Positions 18,028 through 27,440 are shown, numbered from the stretch's first letter. The stretch is DNA of 64,000 nucleotides from a bacterium (GCA_026708015.1 JAPOVT010000029.1:62001-126000); one strand, 5' to 3'. Numbers and translations: made by a program. The notes: generated by a model from the sequence alone, not told the origin.

Positions 18028-18929
18028 CGGAGCAAGAAGCCGCCTGGAGCGTTCCCGAACCGCGGTCGGTTCACGAAGTCCAAGTGGGCTCCGAGTCGTC
18101 GATTCTGCTTCGTCGCCATGGCAACCCCGATGGGACTCGGTTGATTCTCAGCCACGGCAATGGTCTGGCCATCGACTTCTACTATCCGTTTTGGTCGCTC
18201 CTGACCCAAGACTTCGATCTCATCGTCTACGACTTGAGAAACCATGGTTGGAATGCGGTGGGCGATCTGGAAAACCACAGTGTGCCCACCCTGGTCGCCG
18301 ACCATGACCGCATACTTGGGGAGATCGACGAGCATTTCGGCCCAAAACCACAGGTTGGCGTATTCCACTCGGTGTCGACGCTCACACCCCTCATATCTGA
18401 ATCCAAGGGCAGCCAGTATTCGGCGCTTGTCCTGTTTGACCCTCCCATATGCAAACCAGGGAGGAGTTACTTAGATTTCGAAGAGGCGGCTGTTCGCATG
18501 TCGAAATCAGCCAGCCGTCGCACATTTCAATTCAAGTCGAAGAGCTCGTTCACTGACCTGTATCGCGTCTTTCCGACCTTCAAGTCGGCAGTGCCTGGAG
18601 TGGTCGACCTACTGGCCGACACTACGCTCCGAGAATCCGCAGACGGCGAGGGGCTTGAGCTGCGGTGCCCCCGCGAATACGAGGCCCAGATAATTGCCTA
18701 CGCCAGCGTCTACGGAGTGTTCATCGACTTCTCCAAGATCCGCTGCCCGGTCAAAGTGCTCGGGGCTGATCCCACGGTGCCCTCGTCATATCTGCCGTCG
18801 TTGAACCTCAGCGACATCTCCAGCGTCGACTACGACTTCCTGCCTGAATCCACTCACTTCCTCCAGTTAGAGCACCCCGAAGAGTGCGTCGCAATCATGC
18901 GCGAGTTCATTGAAGAGGTTCTCGACTAG
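18024..18929 (+). CDS. Alpha/beta-hydrolase, putative release or editing enzyme of the PKS cluster
   Basis: The GTG start overlaps the PPTase stop by 4 bp (GTGA). The fold is recognisable: 'LILSHGNGLAIDFYYPFW' (oxyanion HG), 'DFDLIVYDLRNHGW', a nucleophile strand 'VGVFHSVSTLT', an acid strand 'VKVLGADPTVP' and a late His in 'LPESTHFLQLEHPEE'. The nucleophile elbow reads F-H-S-V-S rather than G-x-S-x-G, so catalysis may be altered. With no thioesterase in the synthase, this is the natural candidate for chain release. That role is inference from position. Confidence 0.7.
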   Translation: MTEQEAAWSVPEPRSVHEVQVGSESSILLRRHGNPDGTRLILSHGNGLAIDFYYPFWSLLTQDFDLIVYDLRNHGWNAVGDLENHSVPTLVADHDRILGEIDEHFGPKPQVGVFHSVSTLTPLISESKGSQYSALVLFDPPICKPGRSYLDFEEAAVRMSKSASRRTFQFKSKSSFTDLYRVFPTFKSAVPGVVDLLADTTLRESADGEGLELRCPREYEAQIIAYASVYGVFIDFSKIRCPVKVLGADPTVPSSYLPSLNLSDISSVDYDFLPESTHFLQLEHPEECVAIMREFIEEVLD

Positions 18930-18981
18930 GCGAGTAGATAGGGCTGTTCAAACACCTTGTTGCCCTGCCGGGTGTCTCCGG

Positions 18982-19010
18982 TTGCCCACTTTGGTCGGGT
19001 TTCGTAGAGT
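18982..19010 (+). promoter_or_regulatory. Candidate sigma-70-type promoter for the second ABC cassette
   Basis: TTGCCC (18982-18987) and TAGAGT (19005-19010) are separated by 17 bp, 32 bases before the lipoprotein ATG. The arrangement resembles the one before the first cassette. No terminator was seen between this and the PKS operon. Confidence 0.4.
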
Positions 19011-19042
19011 GTCGGCACCACAATCCACGAGGGGGAAGTGAA

Positions 19043-20899
19043 ATGCGTTCCTGGCTATTCAGGCTATTGGCGCTGCTGTTGGTGTTCGGCCTGGTGGCCG
19101 CGGCCTGCGGCAACGACGACGACGACGGAGTGACCACCGGGCCAGACGAGCCTGCGCCGGCTGAGCCGTCTGATGACGGTGATGACGAGCCTGCGCCCGC
19201 GCCCGCTGATGACGGTGACGATGAGCCGGCACCGGCCCCGGCTGACGACGGTGACGATGAGCCGGCACCGGCCCCGGCTGACGACGGTGAAGAGGCTCCT
19301 GTGGAAGAGGAGATGATGGGTGCCTGCGAGGCCACCGTGCCGGGCACCAAGATCGACTACGCGGTGTACTCGCCCAACGCCAACATGGACCCAACCGGAA
19401 GCAGCGGGGCCCTGGTGGGCGGAACCCAGATCGTGAACGTGTGGGACGTCTTGATGGCATTCGACCCCGCGTCTGGTGTGTCCAATGGCCAGGCCGCAGA
19501 GTCGTTGACCCCCAATGATGACTTCACCGAGTGGACGCTGAAGATCCGCTCGGGCATCACCTACGGCAACGGCGATGCGTTTGTTGCCCAGGACGTGGTC
19601 GACTCGATGCTCCGCTTCTTCGACTCCCGCGGCGATGGTATGAACAACCGGGCGGCCGGTTCGGTGGCTCTCATCGACTTCGACAACACCGAAGTCCCCG
19701 ATGACAGCACCGTCATATTCCGTCTCCATCGGGGGTGGAGCACCTTCCACACGCTGTTGGGCGACGAGCCCGGCATGATCGTCAACCCGAGGATCATCGC
19801 CCAGTTGCTGGACGAGGAGGCGGCCAACGCCACCGAGGAGACCAGCGCAGCCCGGCTGGTCCGCAACCGGATGGCGGTCACCCCCGAACTGGTCAACGCC
19901 GCCAGCTTCGGTCCCTACGAGGTGGCCGAGGTGGAGCCCAACGTGCGAACGGTGCTGCGAGCCCGAGACAACTACTGGGGCGGCCCAGTGTGCATCGAGG
20001 AGATCGAGTTCACCTTCCCGGGCAGCTCCACGGCCAACTGGGAGGCATTCCAGGCTGGCGACTTCAATGCCGCTTTCCTGCGTGATCCGCGGGTGTTCGC
20101 CGATGCCCGGGAGGCGGGTGCGGTGCTGAGCTCGGAGGATCAGAACGTTGGCGGGTTGTTCCTGTTCAACCAGGGAGTCCGGGGTGCCGATGTGATTGGC
20201 AAGGACATCAGAATTCGCCGGGCCATCCACCACGCCATCAACCGGGACATCATCAATGAGCGAGCCTTTGAGGGCAAGCTCAAGACCACCAATGCCATCG
20301 CTGCTGAAGGCACCCTGTTGTGGTCGCCCGAGTTGCAGGAATGCGCCGATCAGGAACCGGGCTACGACCCGGATGCCGCCGCGGCGCTAGTAGAAGAAGT
20401 GAAGGCTGATGGCTGGGATGGTTCCCTGTTGCTGGTGCATGCCGACACCGATCCCGGCCCCGAGATCGCCCAGGCGGTTGAGGGAATGCTGGAGGCCGCC
20501 GGCTTCGACGTGGAAGTCGACCTCGGCCCGGTTACCACCGTGCTGATTCCCCGAGTAATCATCCAGGCCGACTATGAGATGGCCGGATGGGGCTTCAACG
20601 CCGACGGCGCCACATGGGTTGCGTCGCTCAACGACAACCTCCTCTCAACCAGCCGGTCGAACCGGATGGCATTCGCCCACCCGGACATGGACGCCGCACT
20701 GGGAGAGCTGTACGGAGCGGCGGACGTGGACGCCCAGCGGGCCGCGTTGGCTGGAGTGCAGTGCGTGTGGGTCGAGCAACTGCCGGCCATGGTCTATTCG
20801 GTAACCGAAGAGGGCCTGGCGCTCGCGCCGAACATCAAGGGCGTCCAGCGGGCAGGCGCCACCATCTTCCTGTTCGGCAACGCATACATCGAGAACTAA
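19043..20899 (+). CDS. Peptide/nickel-type ABC transporter substrate-binding lipoprotein (SBP family 5), second copy
   Basis: The ATG is preceded by GAGGGGGAAGTG. The signal peptide ends at 'LVAAAC' (Cys22), followed by GNDDDDGVTTG, the same start as the lipoprotein at 2714. Next is an acidic Pro/Ala tether made of three 12-residue DDGDDEPAPAPA units. The SBP_bac_5 fold follows, with 'ESLTPNDDFTEWTLKIRSGITYGNGDAFVAQDVVDSM', 'DIRIRRAIHHAINRDIINERAFEG' and 'CVWVEQLPAMVYSVTEEG'. Outside the N-terminus it differs clearly from the first copy, so it may bind another solute. It heads an operon with the two permeases downstream. Confidence 0.9.
   Translation: MRSWLFRLLALLLVFGLVAAACGNDDDDGVTTGPDEPAPAEPSDDGDDEPAPAPADDGDDEPAPAPADDGDDEPAPAPADDGEEAPVEEEMMGACEATVPGTKIDYAVYSPNANMDPTGSSGALVGGTQIVNVWDVLMAFDPASGVSNGQAAESLTPNDDFTEWTLKIRSGITYGNGDAFVAQDVVDSMLRFFDSRGDGMNNRAAGSVALIDFDNTEVPDDSTVIFRLHRGWSTFHTLLGDEPGMIVNPRIIAQLLDEEAANATEETSAARLVRNRMAVTPELVNAASFGPYEVAEVEPNVRTVLRARDNYWGGPVCIEEIEFTFPGSSTANWEAFQAGDFNAAFLRDPRVFADAREAGAVLSSEDQNVGGLFLFNQGVRGADVIGKDIRIRRAIHHAINRDIINERAFEGKLKTTNAIAAEGTLLWSPELQECADQEPGYDPDAAAALVEEVKADGWDGSLLLVHADTDPGPEIAQAVEGMLEAAGFDVEVDLGPVTTVLIPRVIIQADYEMAGWGFNADGATWVASLNDNLLSTSRSNRMAFAHPDMDAALGELYGAADVDAQRAALAGVQCVWVEQLPAMVYSVTEEGLALAPNIKGVQRAGATIFLFGNAYIEN
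19172..19279 (+). repeat. Three 36-bp tandem repeats in the lipoprotein tether
   Basis: Three in-frame 36-bp units encode DDGDDEPAPAPA; the last two differ at one base. They lengthen the flexible linker between the lipid anchor and the binding domain, and copy number could change by slippage. Confidence 0.85.
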
Positions 20900-20951
20900 C
20901 TCGAACAACGACTACTTGGAGTCAATAGGGCTCTAGGGGAGGAAGAGCACC

Positions 20952-22079
20952 GTGCTACGGGTGATCGGCTTGAAGCTGGTCAGGCTCGTGCCGGTGCTTT
21001 TCCTCGTTTCCCTGGCCACGTTCTTCCTTATCGACCTGATTCCCGGCGACCCGGCCGCCAACATGCTGGGCACCGATGCCACGATTGAGGATTTGGAGGC
21101 GGTCAGAAAGTCGCTGGGCCTGGACAAGCCGATAACCGACCGCTACGTGGACTGGTTGGGCGGTGCGCTGAGCGGCGACTTGGGTCTGTCGTTGCGCGCC
21201 CCTAATGAGCCGGTTTCCGACCTACTCCAGCGCAGCGTCGGACCCACGCTGCGCTTGTCGGCCATGGCGTTGGGCATGTCGTTCACCATCGCCATCTTCT
21301 TGGGGGTTTGGTCGGCTCAGGCGGCCGGAACTCGGGTAGATCGAATGGTGAGCGGCACCATGTTCGGCTTCATCTCGGTGCCAACGTTTCTGGCCGGACT
21401 CCTGTTCATCTTCTTCTTCGTGTTCCGGGAGTCCATACCCCGTTGGCTGTGGGTGATCGGGGTAGGGCTCATCGTCTTGCGGTTGGCCTATCTGGCCATC
21501 AGCCGATTGGCCGAAGACCGAGCCGACGTGTCGGGGTGGTTGGGATATGCCATCGCCACGTTTGTGGTCGCCGGCCTCCTTTTCTGGGTATTCATCCAAT
21601 GGCCCGACTTCCCCCGGACGGCCTCCCATCGCTACGACGACAACTGGCGCGAGCAGATTCGCTCCCTGTTCTTGCCTGCGCTGGCCCTGGCCTTGAGTGA
21701 GATCGCCGTGTTCACCCGACTCTTGCGAGCCGACATGCTGTCGACCCTGCAAGAGCAGTTTGTGCTGTCATCGCGGGCCAAGGGCATGCCCACTTGGCGG
21801 ATCCTGTTCCGCGACGCTTTGCGGCCGTCGTCGTTCTCTCTCATCACCGTGGCCGGTATCACGCTGGGCCGGCTCATCGGCGGCACCGTCATCATTGAGA
21901 CCATCTTCGGCTTGGAGGGGCTGGGCAAGCTGATCGTGGGCACCGGCGTGATTCCCAAGAACTACACCATCGTGCAAGGCGGCGTACTGGTGTTGGCGGT
22001 GGGCTATGTGCTGTTGAACGCCATCATCGACATCTCCTATCAGTACCTCGACCCGAGAATCAGGCGGGGCCGTGTCTGA
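20952..22079 (+). CDS. ABC transporter permease, DppB/OppB type, second cassette
   Basis: The GTG start follows GGGGAGGAAGAG. The first TM leads to 'LIPGDPAANMLGTDATIEDLEAVRKSLGL', then 'YVDWLGGALSGDLGLSLR', a standard DppB opening. An extra region of about 60 residues with two or three helices (roughly 155-225, around 'RWLWVIGVGLIVLRLAYLAISRL') is inserted before the EAA loop 'QFVLSSRAKGMPTWRILFRDALRP'. This makes it 375 residues rather than about 315. It ends 'LDPRIRRGRV'. Its partner is the next gene; no ATPase is adjacent. Confidence 0.92.
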   Translation: MLRVIGLKLVRLVPVLFLVSLATFFLIDLIPGDPAANMLGTDATIEDLEAVRKSLGLDKPITDRYVDWLGGALSGDLGLSLRAPNEPVSDLLQRSVGPTLRLSAMALGMSFTIAIFLGVWSAQAAGTRVDRMVSGTMFGFISVPTFLAGLLFIFFFVFRESIPRWLWVIGVGLIVLRLAYLAISRLAEDRADVSGWLGYAIATFVVAGLLFWVFIQWPDFPRTASHRYDDNWREQIRSLFLPALALALSEIAVFTRLLRADMLSTLQEQFVLSSRAKGMPTWRILFRDALRPSSFSLITVAGITLGRLIGGTVIIETIFGLEGLGKLIVGTGVIPKNYTIVQGGVLVLAVGYVLLNAIIDISYQYLDPRIRRGRV

Positions 22080-23133
22080 CCCGGCGCGGGGCACGATCGC
22101 CCCCGGCGAGCCAGAAGTCCGAGCCCGCCGCGCCGAACCTCGGTCAATTTGGTACTGGCCGCTGCTGCCCGTCGGGATTGCGGCGATTTTTGTGGGCACC
22201 ATGGTGCTCAACGATGTGACCGCCGAGATCAGGGTCACGTTGGTGCTGGTTGGCATCGTGGGCGGGTATTTCGGGCTGGATGCTCTGTGTCAGAGGCGCT
22301 GGGGATCGGGCTTCGACACCTCGGCATGGCTGTCGGGATTCTGGTTGGCACTGGTCGGGCTGTCGGCCATCACCGTGGCCTGGCTGCCGCTTCCCGAGTC
22401 GAAGCTGGTGAAGAATGCGCTAGCCGAGACCCCGAGGCTTCGCCCCGACCTGTTCTCAGATCATCCTCTCGGCACGAACATCCAGGCCCTTGACATGCTC
22501 GGAGGAGTCATGTGGGGGGCCCGCACCTCCCTGATCATCAGCTTGGGGGCGGTGGCCATCGGCCTGTTGATCGGCGGGGTTATCGGGATCACCGCGGGCT
22601 ACTTCCGGGGGCCGCTGGACAGCGGGGTGGGGATTCTGGCCGACTCCATGCTGGCGTTTCCCCCGCTGATCCTGCTGGTGGCCATGGCCACGGTGTTTAC
22701 CCAGAATCAATGGACGATGGCGCTGGAGCTGTCGCTTCTGGGCATTCCCACCTATATCCGATTGGCCCGGGCCAACACGCTGACCTTCGCGCAGCGTGAG
22801 TTCGTCTTGGCCGCCAAGGCCATGGGATCGGGGGACCGGCGCGTCATTTTCCGGGAGCTGATGCCCAATGTGGCCCTGCCCATGGTTTCGTATGCCTTCC
22901 TGGTGACCGCGGTGCTGATCGTGGCCGAGGCCTCGCTCAGCTTCTTGGGGGTGGGCATCCAGCCTCCCGAGCCCACCTGGGGCAACATGATCGAAGCCGG
23001 CCAGGAGAGCTACCAAGATCATCCCCATCTGGTGTTCGTGCCCGGGATCGTCATGTTCATGACTGTGTTCGCCCTCAACCGGGTGGGCGACAAGGCCCGC
23101 GAGCGCTGGGACCCCCGCGAAGCCCAGCTCTAA
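22072..23133 (+). CDS. ABC transporter permease, DppC/OppC type, second cassette
   Basis: The GTG start overlaps the upstream stop by 8 bp, exactly as in the first cassette. The N-terminus has two or three extra hydrophobic segments before the usual 'DHPLGTNIQALDMLGGVMWGARTSLIIS' core. The EAA loop is 'EFVLAAKAMGSGDRRVIFRELMPNV' and the C-terminus 'RWDPREAQL'. It is a clear paralogue of the permease at 5623. The gene ends 16 bp from the convergent PIN toxin gene. Confidence 0.92.
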   Translation: MSDPARGTIAPGEPEVRARRAEPRSIWYWPLLPVGIAAIFVGTMVLNDVTAEIRVTLVLVGIVGGYFGLDALCQRRWGSGFDTSAWLSGFWLALVGLSAITVAWLPLPESKLVKNALAETPRLRPDLFSDHPLGTNIQALDMLGGVMWGARTSLIISLGAVAIGLLIGGVIGITAGYFRGPLDSGVGILADSMLAFPPLILLVAMATVFTQNQWTMALELSLLGIPTYIRLARANTLTFAQREFVLAAKAMGSGDRRVIFRELMPNVALPMVSYAFLVTAVLIVAEASLSFLGVGIQPPEPTWGNMIEAGQESYQDHPHLVFVPGIVMFMTVFALNRVGDKARERWDPREAQL

Positions 23134-23149
23134 GGGCTCAGAGCCGCCC

Positions 23150-23578
23150 TCACCAAAGCAGGAGAAGTCCTTCTATGGCGGCAGCCGTTGAGAGCTGCCG
23201 ATCGAAGCATCCGAAGGAGCAGTTGTCGACGGTGTATAGAACTTCTAGAGCAGAGGCTAGTTGTACTGCGTCATAGGCGCGCAGCGGATGGCGTGCGACA
23301 AGGTCGGCTGCTGCATTCAATATGTCTGTGCTTACCCTGATGACGTGTGCAGGCCGGCTCGACAATGGGCCAATGTCGATTATGAACCGCTGGCACAGAG
23401 CTTGAGCATGACGAGATGAGAACTCGCCGATTCGATGCTTCCGCCACAGCGCAGATGGCAGCTCGACCTTCACCAATTCGCTGACGACGACAGTGGTATC
23501 CAGATCCCTAACTAGACCACTGTCCGGCTCATTTGCATAGCGCTTTAGAAGGGCGGAAGTGTCAAGGAAAACCGTCAC
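23150..23578 (-). CDS. vapC: PIN-domain ribonuclease toxin, VapC type
   Basis: The 142-residue PIN fold starts 'MTVFLDTSALLKRY' (first Asp), has 'ELVKVELPSALWRK' with the conserved Glu, and 'RAYDAVQLASAL' with the second Asp. The final acidic strand reads 'CSFGCFDRQL', a shifted version of the usual 'vtfD..L'. VapC toxins cut RNA, often initiator tRNA. The start overlaps the stop of the antitoxin gene by 4 bases, the standard antitoxin-first operon. Confidence 0.85.
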   Translation of the reverse strand: MTVFLDTSALLKRYANEPDSGLVRDLDTTVVVSELVKVELPSALWRKHRIGEFSSRHAQALCQRFIIDIGPLSSRPAHVIRVSTDILNAAADLVARHPLRAYDAVQLASALEVLYTVDNCSFGCFDRQLSTAAAIEGLLLLW

Positions 23579-23871
23579 CTGTTGGCGCGGACCAACTCGG
23601 AAAGCGGGGTTCCCTGGCCGGCGCGCTCCATAGCCTCTGCAACGAGTGCCTCGTCTGGGGGAGGGAAGTTGGGGTAATCAAGCTCCACCAGGAGTCCTGC
23701 CAGCCTCAGCCGTGCCCTAACCTCCTCCATTGTGCTCGACGACCGGGAAGGATCGGTTGCCGTCTCGAGTATCTGAGTGAGGTACTCATTCATCGACATG
23801 TCCAGATGTTGGGCACCCAGCTTGACCCGGGCCACGAGTTCTTCGTCTGCTCTCCAAGTAACTTGCCGCAT
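23575..23871 (-). CDS. Antitoxin partner of the PIN toxin
   Basis: I chose the ATG at 23871 (MRQVTWRADEELVARVK); the open frame continues to 23901 without a conserved sequence. The N-terminus resembles a ribbon-helix-helix: a short strand, then 'DEELVARVKLGAQHLDMSMNEYLTQILE'. A longer tail, with 'MEEVRARLRLAGLL', probably wraps the toxin. At about 98 residues it is normal for a VapB/FitA-like antitoxin. It would neutralise the toxin and repress the shared promoter upstream (23872-23927). Confidence 0.75.
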   Translation of the reverse strand: MRQVTWRADEELVARVKLGAQHLDMSMNEYLTQILETATDPSRSSSTMEEVRARLRLAGLLVELDYPNFPPPDEALVAEAMERAGQGTPLSELVRANR

Positions 23872-23927
23872 GACTGCATGATAGCAAGCATGCCTGCTCA
23901 AACCGCAGGGTTTTCAGCCAAAGTGAG

Positions 23928-26900
23928 TCAAGGGGTTTTGGCCAGGTCGGCCAGGCGGAACCGGAACTTGGCGATATTGGCGAGCTTGATGTCTTCGTAG
24001 CCGCGGACGAGGTCGGCGGCTACGGCGATGGCCTGGGCCGATTGCATGTCTTCAGGAGCGGTGGCGCCGTCGACGGCTTGGCGCAACGCCACCAGATATT
24101 CGGCGGGCAGGCGGCGCTCCTCGCGGCGGACCTTGGCCCGGCCGAAGGGGTCGAAGGGGGTTCCCCGCAGGCGCTTGCCCTTGGCCAACAGGGCGATGAG
24201 CGGACGCCAGCGTGCTGTTGACAGGGCGATCTTGTGCTTGCGGCCCATGGCCCGCAGGGTGGGCGGATGCAGCAGCCAGGCCAGGCGGTCGCCGGGTTGC
24301 GCGGCGGCTATCGCAGGCGCGTGGCCGTCGGAATCCAGCATGAGGCGGGCTACCTCGTATTCGTCTTTGTAGGCGGTGAGCTTGAACAGACCGGCGGCCA
24401 CTGCCGCGGTCAGCGCGGCGGAGCCGGGGTTCACCTGTCGTTCCAGGGCGGCAAACTCGGCCACCGCGTCCAGATAGCGGGTAGCCAAGGCCCGATTCTG
24501 GAACCTCACCAACTCGGCGGTGAACAGCTCCAGGGCGGCGGCCAAAACGGTGTCGCCTTCGGCGAGGTCTTCGATGCGGCCGCTCAGCTTTCGGCCCAAC
24601 ACCCCGGAGTGGTCGTGCTCCAGTGTCTGGGCGTCGTCGGGCACCGGCGCGGCGCGCCCTGCGGCGGCGCTTTCCACCATCGCTTGGTCGGCCACCCACC
24701 AGCGTCCCCAGCGAAATGCAGCGGTGTTCAGCTCCACGGCCACTCCGTTGAGCTCGATGGCGGTTTCCAGCGCCTTGGGCGTCACCGGCAGCAGCCCGGT
24801 CTGCACGGCCATGCCCACCACGAACACGTTGGCCCCCACCGCATCGCCCACCAGCATCTGGGCCAAGTCGGATGCGCTGGCCCAGAACTGGGCGTCGGCT
24901 CGAGTCTCGGCCCGCACCCGCTCCAACAGCTCATCAGCGGTGGGCATGTCGATTTCGGGGTGAGCGGTCTTGGCGCCGGGGGGCACAACGTCGAGCGAGC
25001 CCACCACCGCGGTGCGGGCAGAGTCGGACGCGTCCAGCCCGGTGGCCGACGACGCCACCAGCAGGTCGAAGGCCAGCAGCAGGTCGGCTTGGCGGTCGCC
25101 CAGCCGGTTGCTGCCCGAGCGGCCGTGGCGGGTGATGCGCAGATCGCTGACCACCGGGCCGGCCTTTTGCGACAGGCCGATCTGGTCTAGCCCCTGCACG
25201 TTAGACCCATCCAGCATGGCGGCGGTGCCGATGAGTTGGGCGGTGGTCACCACCCCGGTCCCGCCGATGCCGGTGATGTGGATGTTCACGTCGGCGCCGG
25301 CCGACTCCGGCGGGGCAGGGATAGGCGTGGCCGGCACCGGGAGATCGGCCGGGGCGGAGGCCCGCTTTCTGCGAGCGCGCTTCGGCCGGGTGATGGTTAC
25401 AAATGCCGGGCAGTCGCCCTCCAAGCACGAGAGGTCGATGTTGCAGCTGTCCTGGTCGATGGTGGTCTTGCGGCCGAACGGGGTGTCGAAGGGCTGCACC
25501 GACAGGCAGTTGGAGACCTCGGCGCAGTGGCCGCAGCCCTCGCACACCCGGTGGTTTATGGCCACCCGGGTCTGGGGCGGGCTGATCTTGCCCCGCTTGC
25601 GGTCTCGGCGCAGCTCAGCGGCGCACCGCTGGTCGTGGATGAGCACGGTCACCCCGGCCACCGCGGCCAGCTCCCGCTGCACCTCGGCCAGCTCGGTGCG
25701 GTCTCTTACGTCCACCTCCGAGGGAAGCCCGAGTCGGCGGGTGCGGGCTGGGTCGTCGGATGTGATGATGATGCGGACCACGCCCTGGGCCAGAAGCGAC
25801 CGGCACACCCGGTCGAGGGGGATGCCGCCGGTGGGATTCTGCCCACCGGTCATGGCCACCGCGCCGTTCCACAACAGCTTGTAGGTGATGTTGACTCCTG
25901 CGGCGATGGCCGCGGTCATGGCCAGCTGCCCGGAGTGGAAGAAGGTGCCGTCGCCCATGTTCTGGATCAGATGGGGGGTGTCCACGAATGGGGCCATGCC
26001 AATCCACTGGGTGCCCTCGCTGCCCATGCAGGTGAGTCCGGCGATGTCGCCGTAGCGCGGCTCGCCCCCCAGAAGGATCATGGTGTGGCAGCCGATGCCC
26101 GCGCCCACCGCGGTGCCGGGGTCGGTGACCGTGCTGCGATTGTGGGGGCAGCCTGAGCAGAAGTACGGGGTGCGGTTCACCGCCAGGGGGATGCGCTCTC
26201 GCACCGGGCGCTCCGGGGTCAGCCGGTCGCCCAGACGGGCCAATCGGCTGCGCAGCGGGCCCACCAGGTCGTCGGCGTGCAGGGCGCCATGGCTCTTGAT
26301 GAGGCGGCAGTCGTGCTCGTCGTACTCGCCCACGATCCGGGGCCGGTGCGAAGTGTTGTACAGGGCGTCTTTGGCCCTCGACTCCACGTTGGGCGTCTTC
26401 TCCTCGATGACGAAGACTTCTTCCAGCCCGGCAGCGAAGTCTCTGATGGTGGAAGCGTTGAAGGGAATGGGGAGACCCATGCGCAGCATGCGGATGCCGG
26501 CGCTGGAGATCGCCTCGTCGTTGTCCAAGCCCATCACCGCCAGCGCCTCCCGCACCTCCCAGTAGGTGATGCCCGAGGCGATTATCCCGATCCAGGCATT
26601 GGGAGATTCCACCACCACGCGATTGAGGTGGTTCAGTTCGGCGTATTGAAGGGCCAGATTGGTGCGGACCTCCACGATCTCGCGCTCAAAGTCCAGCGTG
26701 TAGGGGGTGAGCAGCCGGGTGTCGGGGCGGTGCTGGTAGGGCTTGCCCTCGTGCAGGGGTATGACCGGATTGACCCGGTTGGGGTCGAGGCTGACATCGG
26801 CCGACCCGTCGGCCACGTTGGCCACGATCTTCATCCCCACCCACAGCCCGGTGGCCCGGCTCATGGCGATGGCGTGGCGGCCCAACTCCAACACATCGGC

Positions 26901-27440
26901 GGGGTCGCCGGGGTAGAGCACCGGGATGTGCAGGTCGGCCAGTACCCCGGCTGAGGTGGACGGCAAAGTGGACGACTTGGCGTTGGGGTCGTCGCCGGCC
27001 AGCATCACCACACCGCCCTTGGGGTCGGCGCCGGCGAACATGGCGTGGCGGATGGCGTCGGAGGCCCGGTCGACGCCGGGGGCTTTGCCGTACCAGATCC
27101 CGATGACGCCGTCGTAGCGGGCATCGGGTCGGGAGGCGGCCAGTTGGCTGCCCATCACCGCAGTGGCCGCATACTCCTCGTTCACCGACGGCCGCAGCAC
27201 TACGTCGGTTTCCCCCGATTCCCTCACGGCCCGCTCCAGCGCGGAGTCGAGTCCGCCCAGCGGGGAACCGGGGTAGCCGGCGGCGAACGCCGCAGTGTTG
27301 AGCCCCGCGGCCCGGTCGGCTCGGAGCTGCTCCAGCGGGAGCCGGGCCATGGCTTGAATGCCGGTGAGGAAGACCGTTCCGGAATCGTTGGTGAAGCGAT
27401 CGGAGAGCCGGTAACTGCGGTTCGACTCGGTGGCCGTCAT
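23928..27440 (-). CDS. Indolepyruvate ferredoxin oxidoreductase, fused alpha-beta type
   Basis: At 1170 residues this is the single-chain form that fuses the IorA- and IorB-like parts. The N-terminal part has the pyrimidine-binding domain ('AAFAAGYPGSPLGGLD'). The TPP domain carries 'FCSGCPHNRST' and 'GAGIGCHTM' (about 425-455). A ferredoxin-like segment with 'CEGCGHC' and later Cys residues (about 630-690) can bind Fe-S. The C-terminal gamma-type domain includes 'GIGGTGVVTTAQLIG'. It decarboxylates aryl pyruvates from aromatic amino acids to aryl-acetyl-CoA. It stands alone, divergent from folE. Confidence 0.88.
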   Translation of the reverse strand: MTATESNRSYRLSDRFTNDSGTVFLTGIQAMARLPLEQLRADRAAGLNTAAFAAGYPGSPLGGLDSALERAVRESGETDVVLRPSVNEEYAATAVMGSQLAASRPDARYDGVIGIWYGKAPGVDRASDAIRHAMFAGADPKGGVVMLAGDDPNAKSSTLPSTSAGVLADLHIPVLYPGDPADVLELGRHAIAMSRATGLWVGMKIVANVADGSADVSLDPNRVNPVIPLHEGKPYQHRPDTRLLTPYTLDFEREIVEVRTNLALQYAELNHLNRVVVESPNAWIGIIASGITYWEVREALAVMGLDNDEAISSAGIRMLRMGLPIPFNASTIRDFAAGLEEVFVIEEKTPNVESRAKDALYNTSHRPRIVGEYDEHDCRLIKSHGALHADDLVGPLRSRLARLGDRLTPERPVRERIPLAVNRTPYFCSGCPHNRSTVTDPGTAVGAGIGCHTMILLGGEPRYGDIAGLTCMGSEGTQWIGMAPFVDTPHLIQNMGDGTFFHSGQLAMTAAIAAGVNITYKLLWNGAVAMTGGQNPTGGIPLDRVCRSLLAQGVVRIIITSDDPARTRRLGLPSEVDVRDRTELAEVQRELAAVAGVTVLIHDQRCAAELRRDRKRGKISPPQTRVAINHRVCEGCGHCAEVSNCLSVQPFDTPFGRKTTIDQDSCNIDLSCLEGDCPAFVTITRPKRARRKRASAPADLPVPATPIPAPPESAGADVNIHITGIGGTGVVTTAQLIGTAAMLDGSNVQGLDQIGLSQKAGPVVSDLRITRHGRSGSNRLGDRQADLLLAFDLLVASSATGLDASDSARTAVVGSLDVVPPGAKTAHPEIDMPTADELLERVRAETRADAQFWASASDLAQMLVGDAVGANVFVVGMAVQTGLLPVTPKALETAIELNGVAVELNTAAFRWGRWWVADQAMVESAAAGRAAPVPDDAQTLEHDHSGVLGRKLSGRIEDLAEGDTVLAAALELFTAELVRFQNRALATRYLDAVAEFAALERQVNPGSAALTAAVAAGLFKLTAYKDEYEVARLMLDSDGHAPAIAAAQPGDRLAWLLHPPTLRAMGRKHKIALSTARWRPLIALLAKGKRLRGTPFDPFGRAKVRREERRLPAEYLVALRQAVDGATAPEDMQSAQAIAVAADLVRGYEDIKLANIAKFRFRLADLAKTP

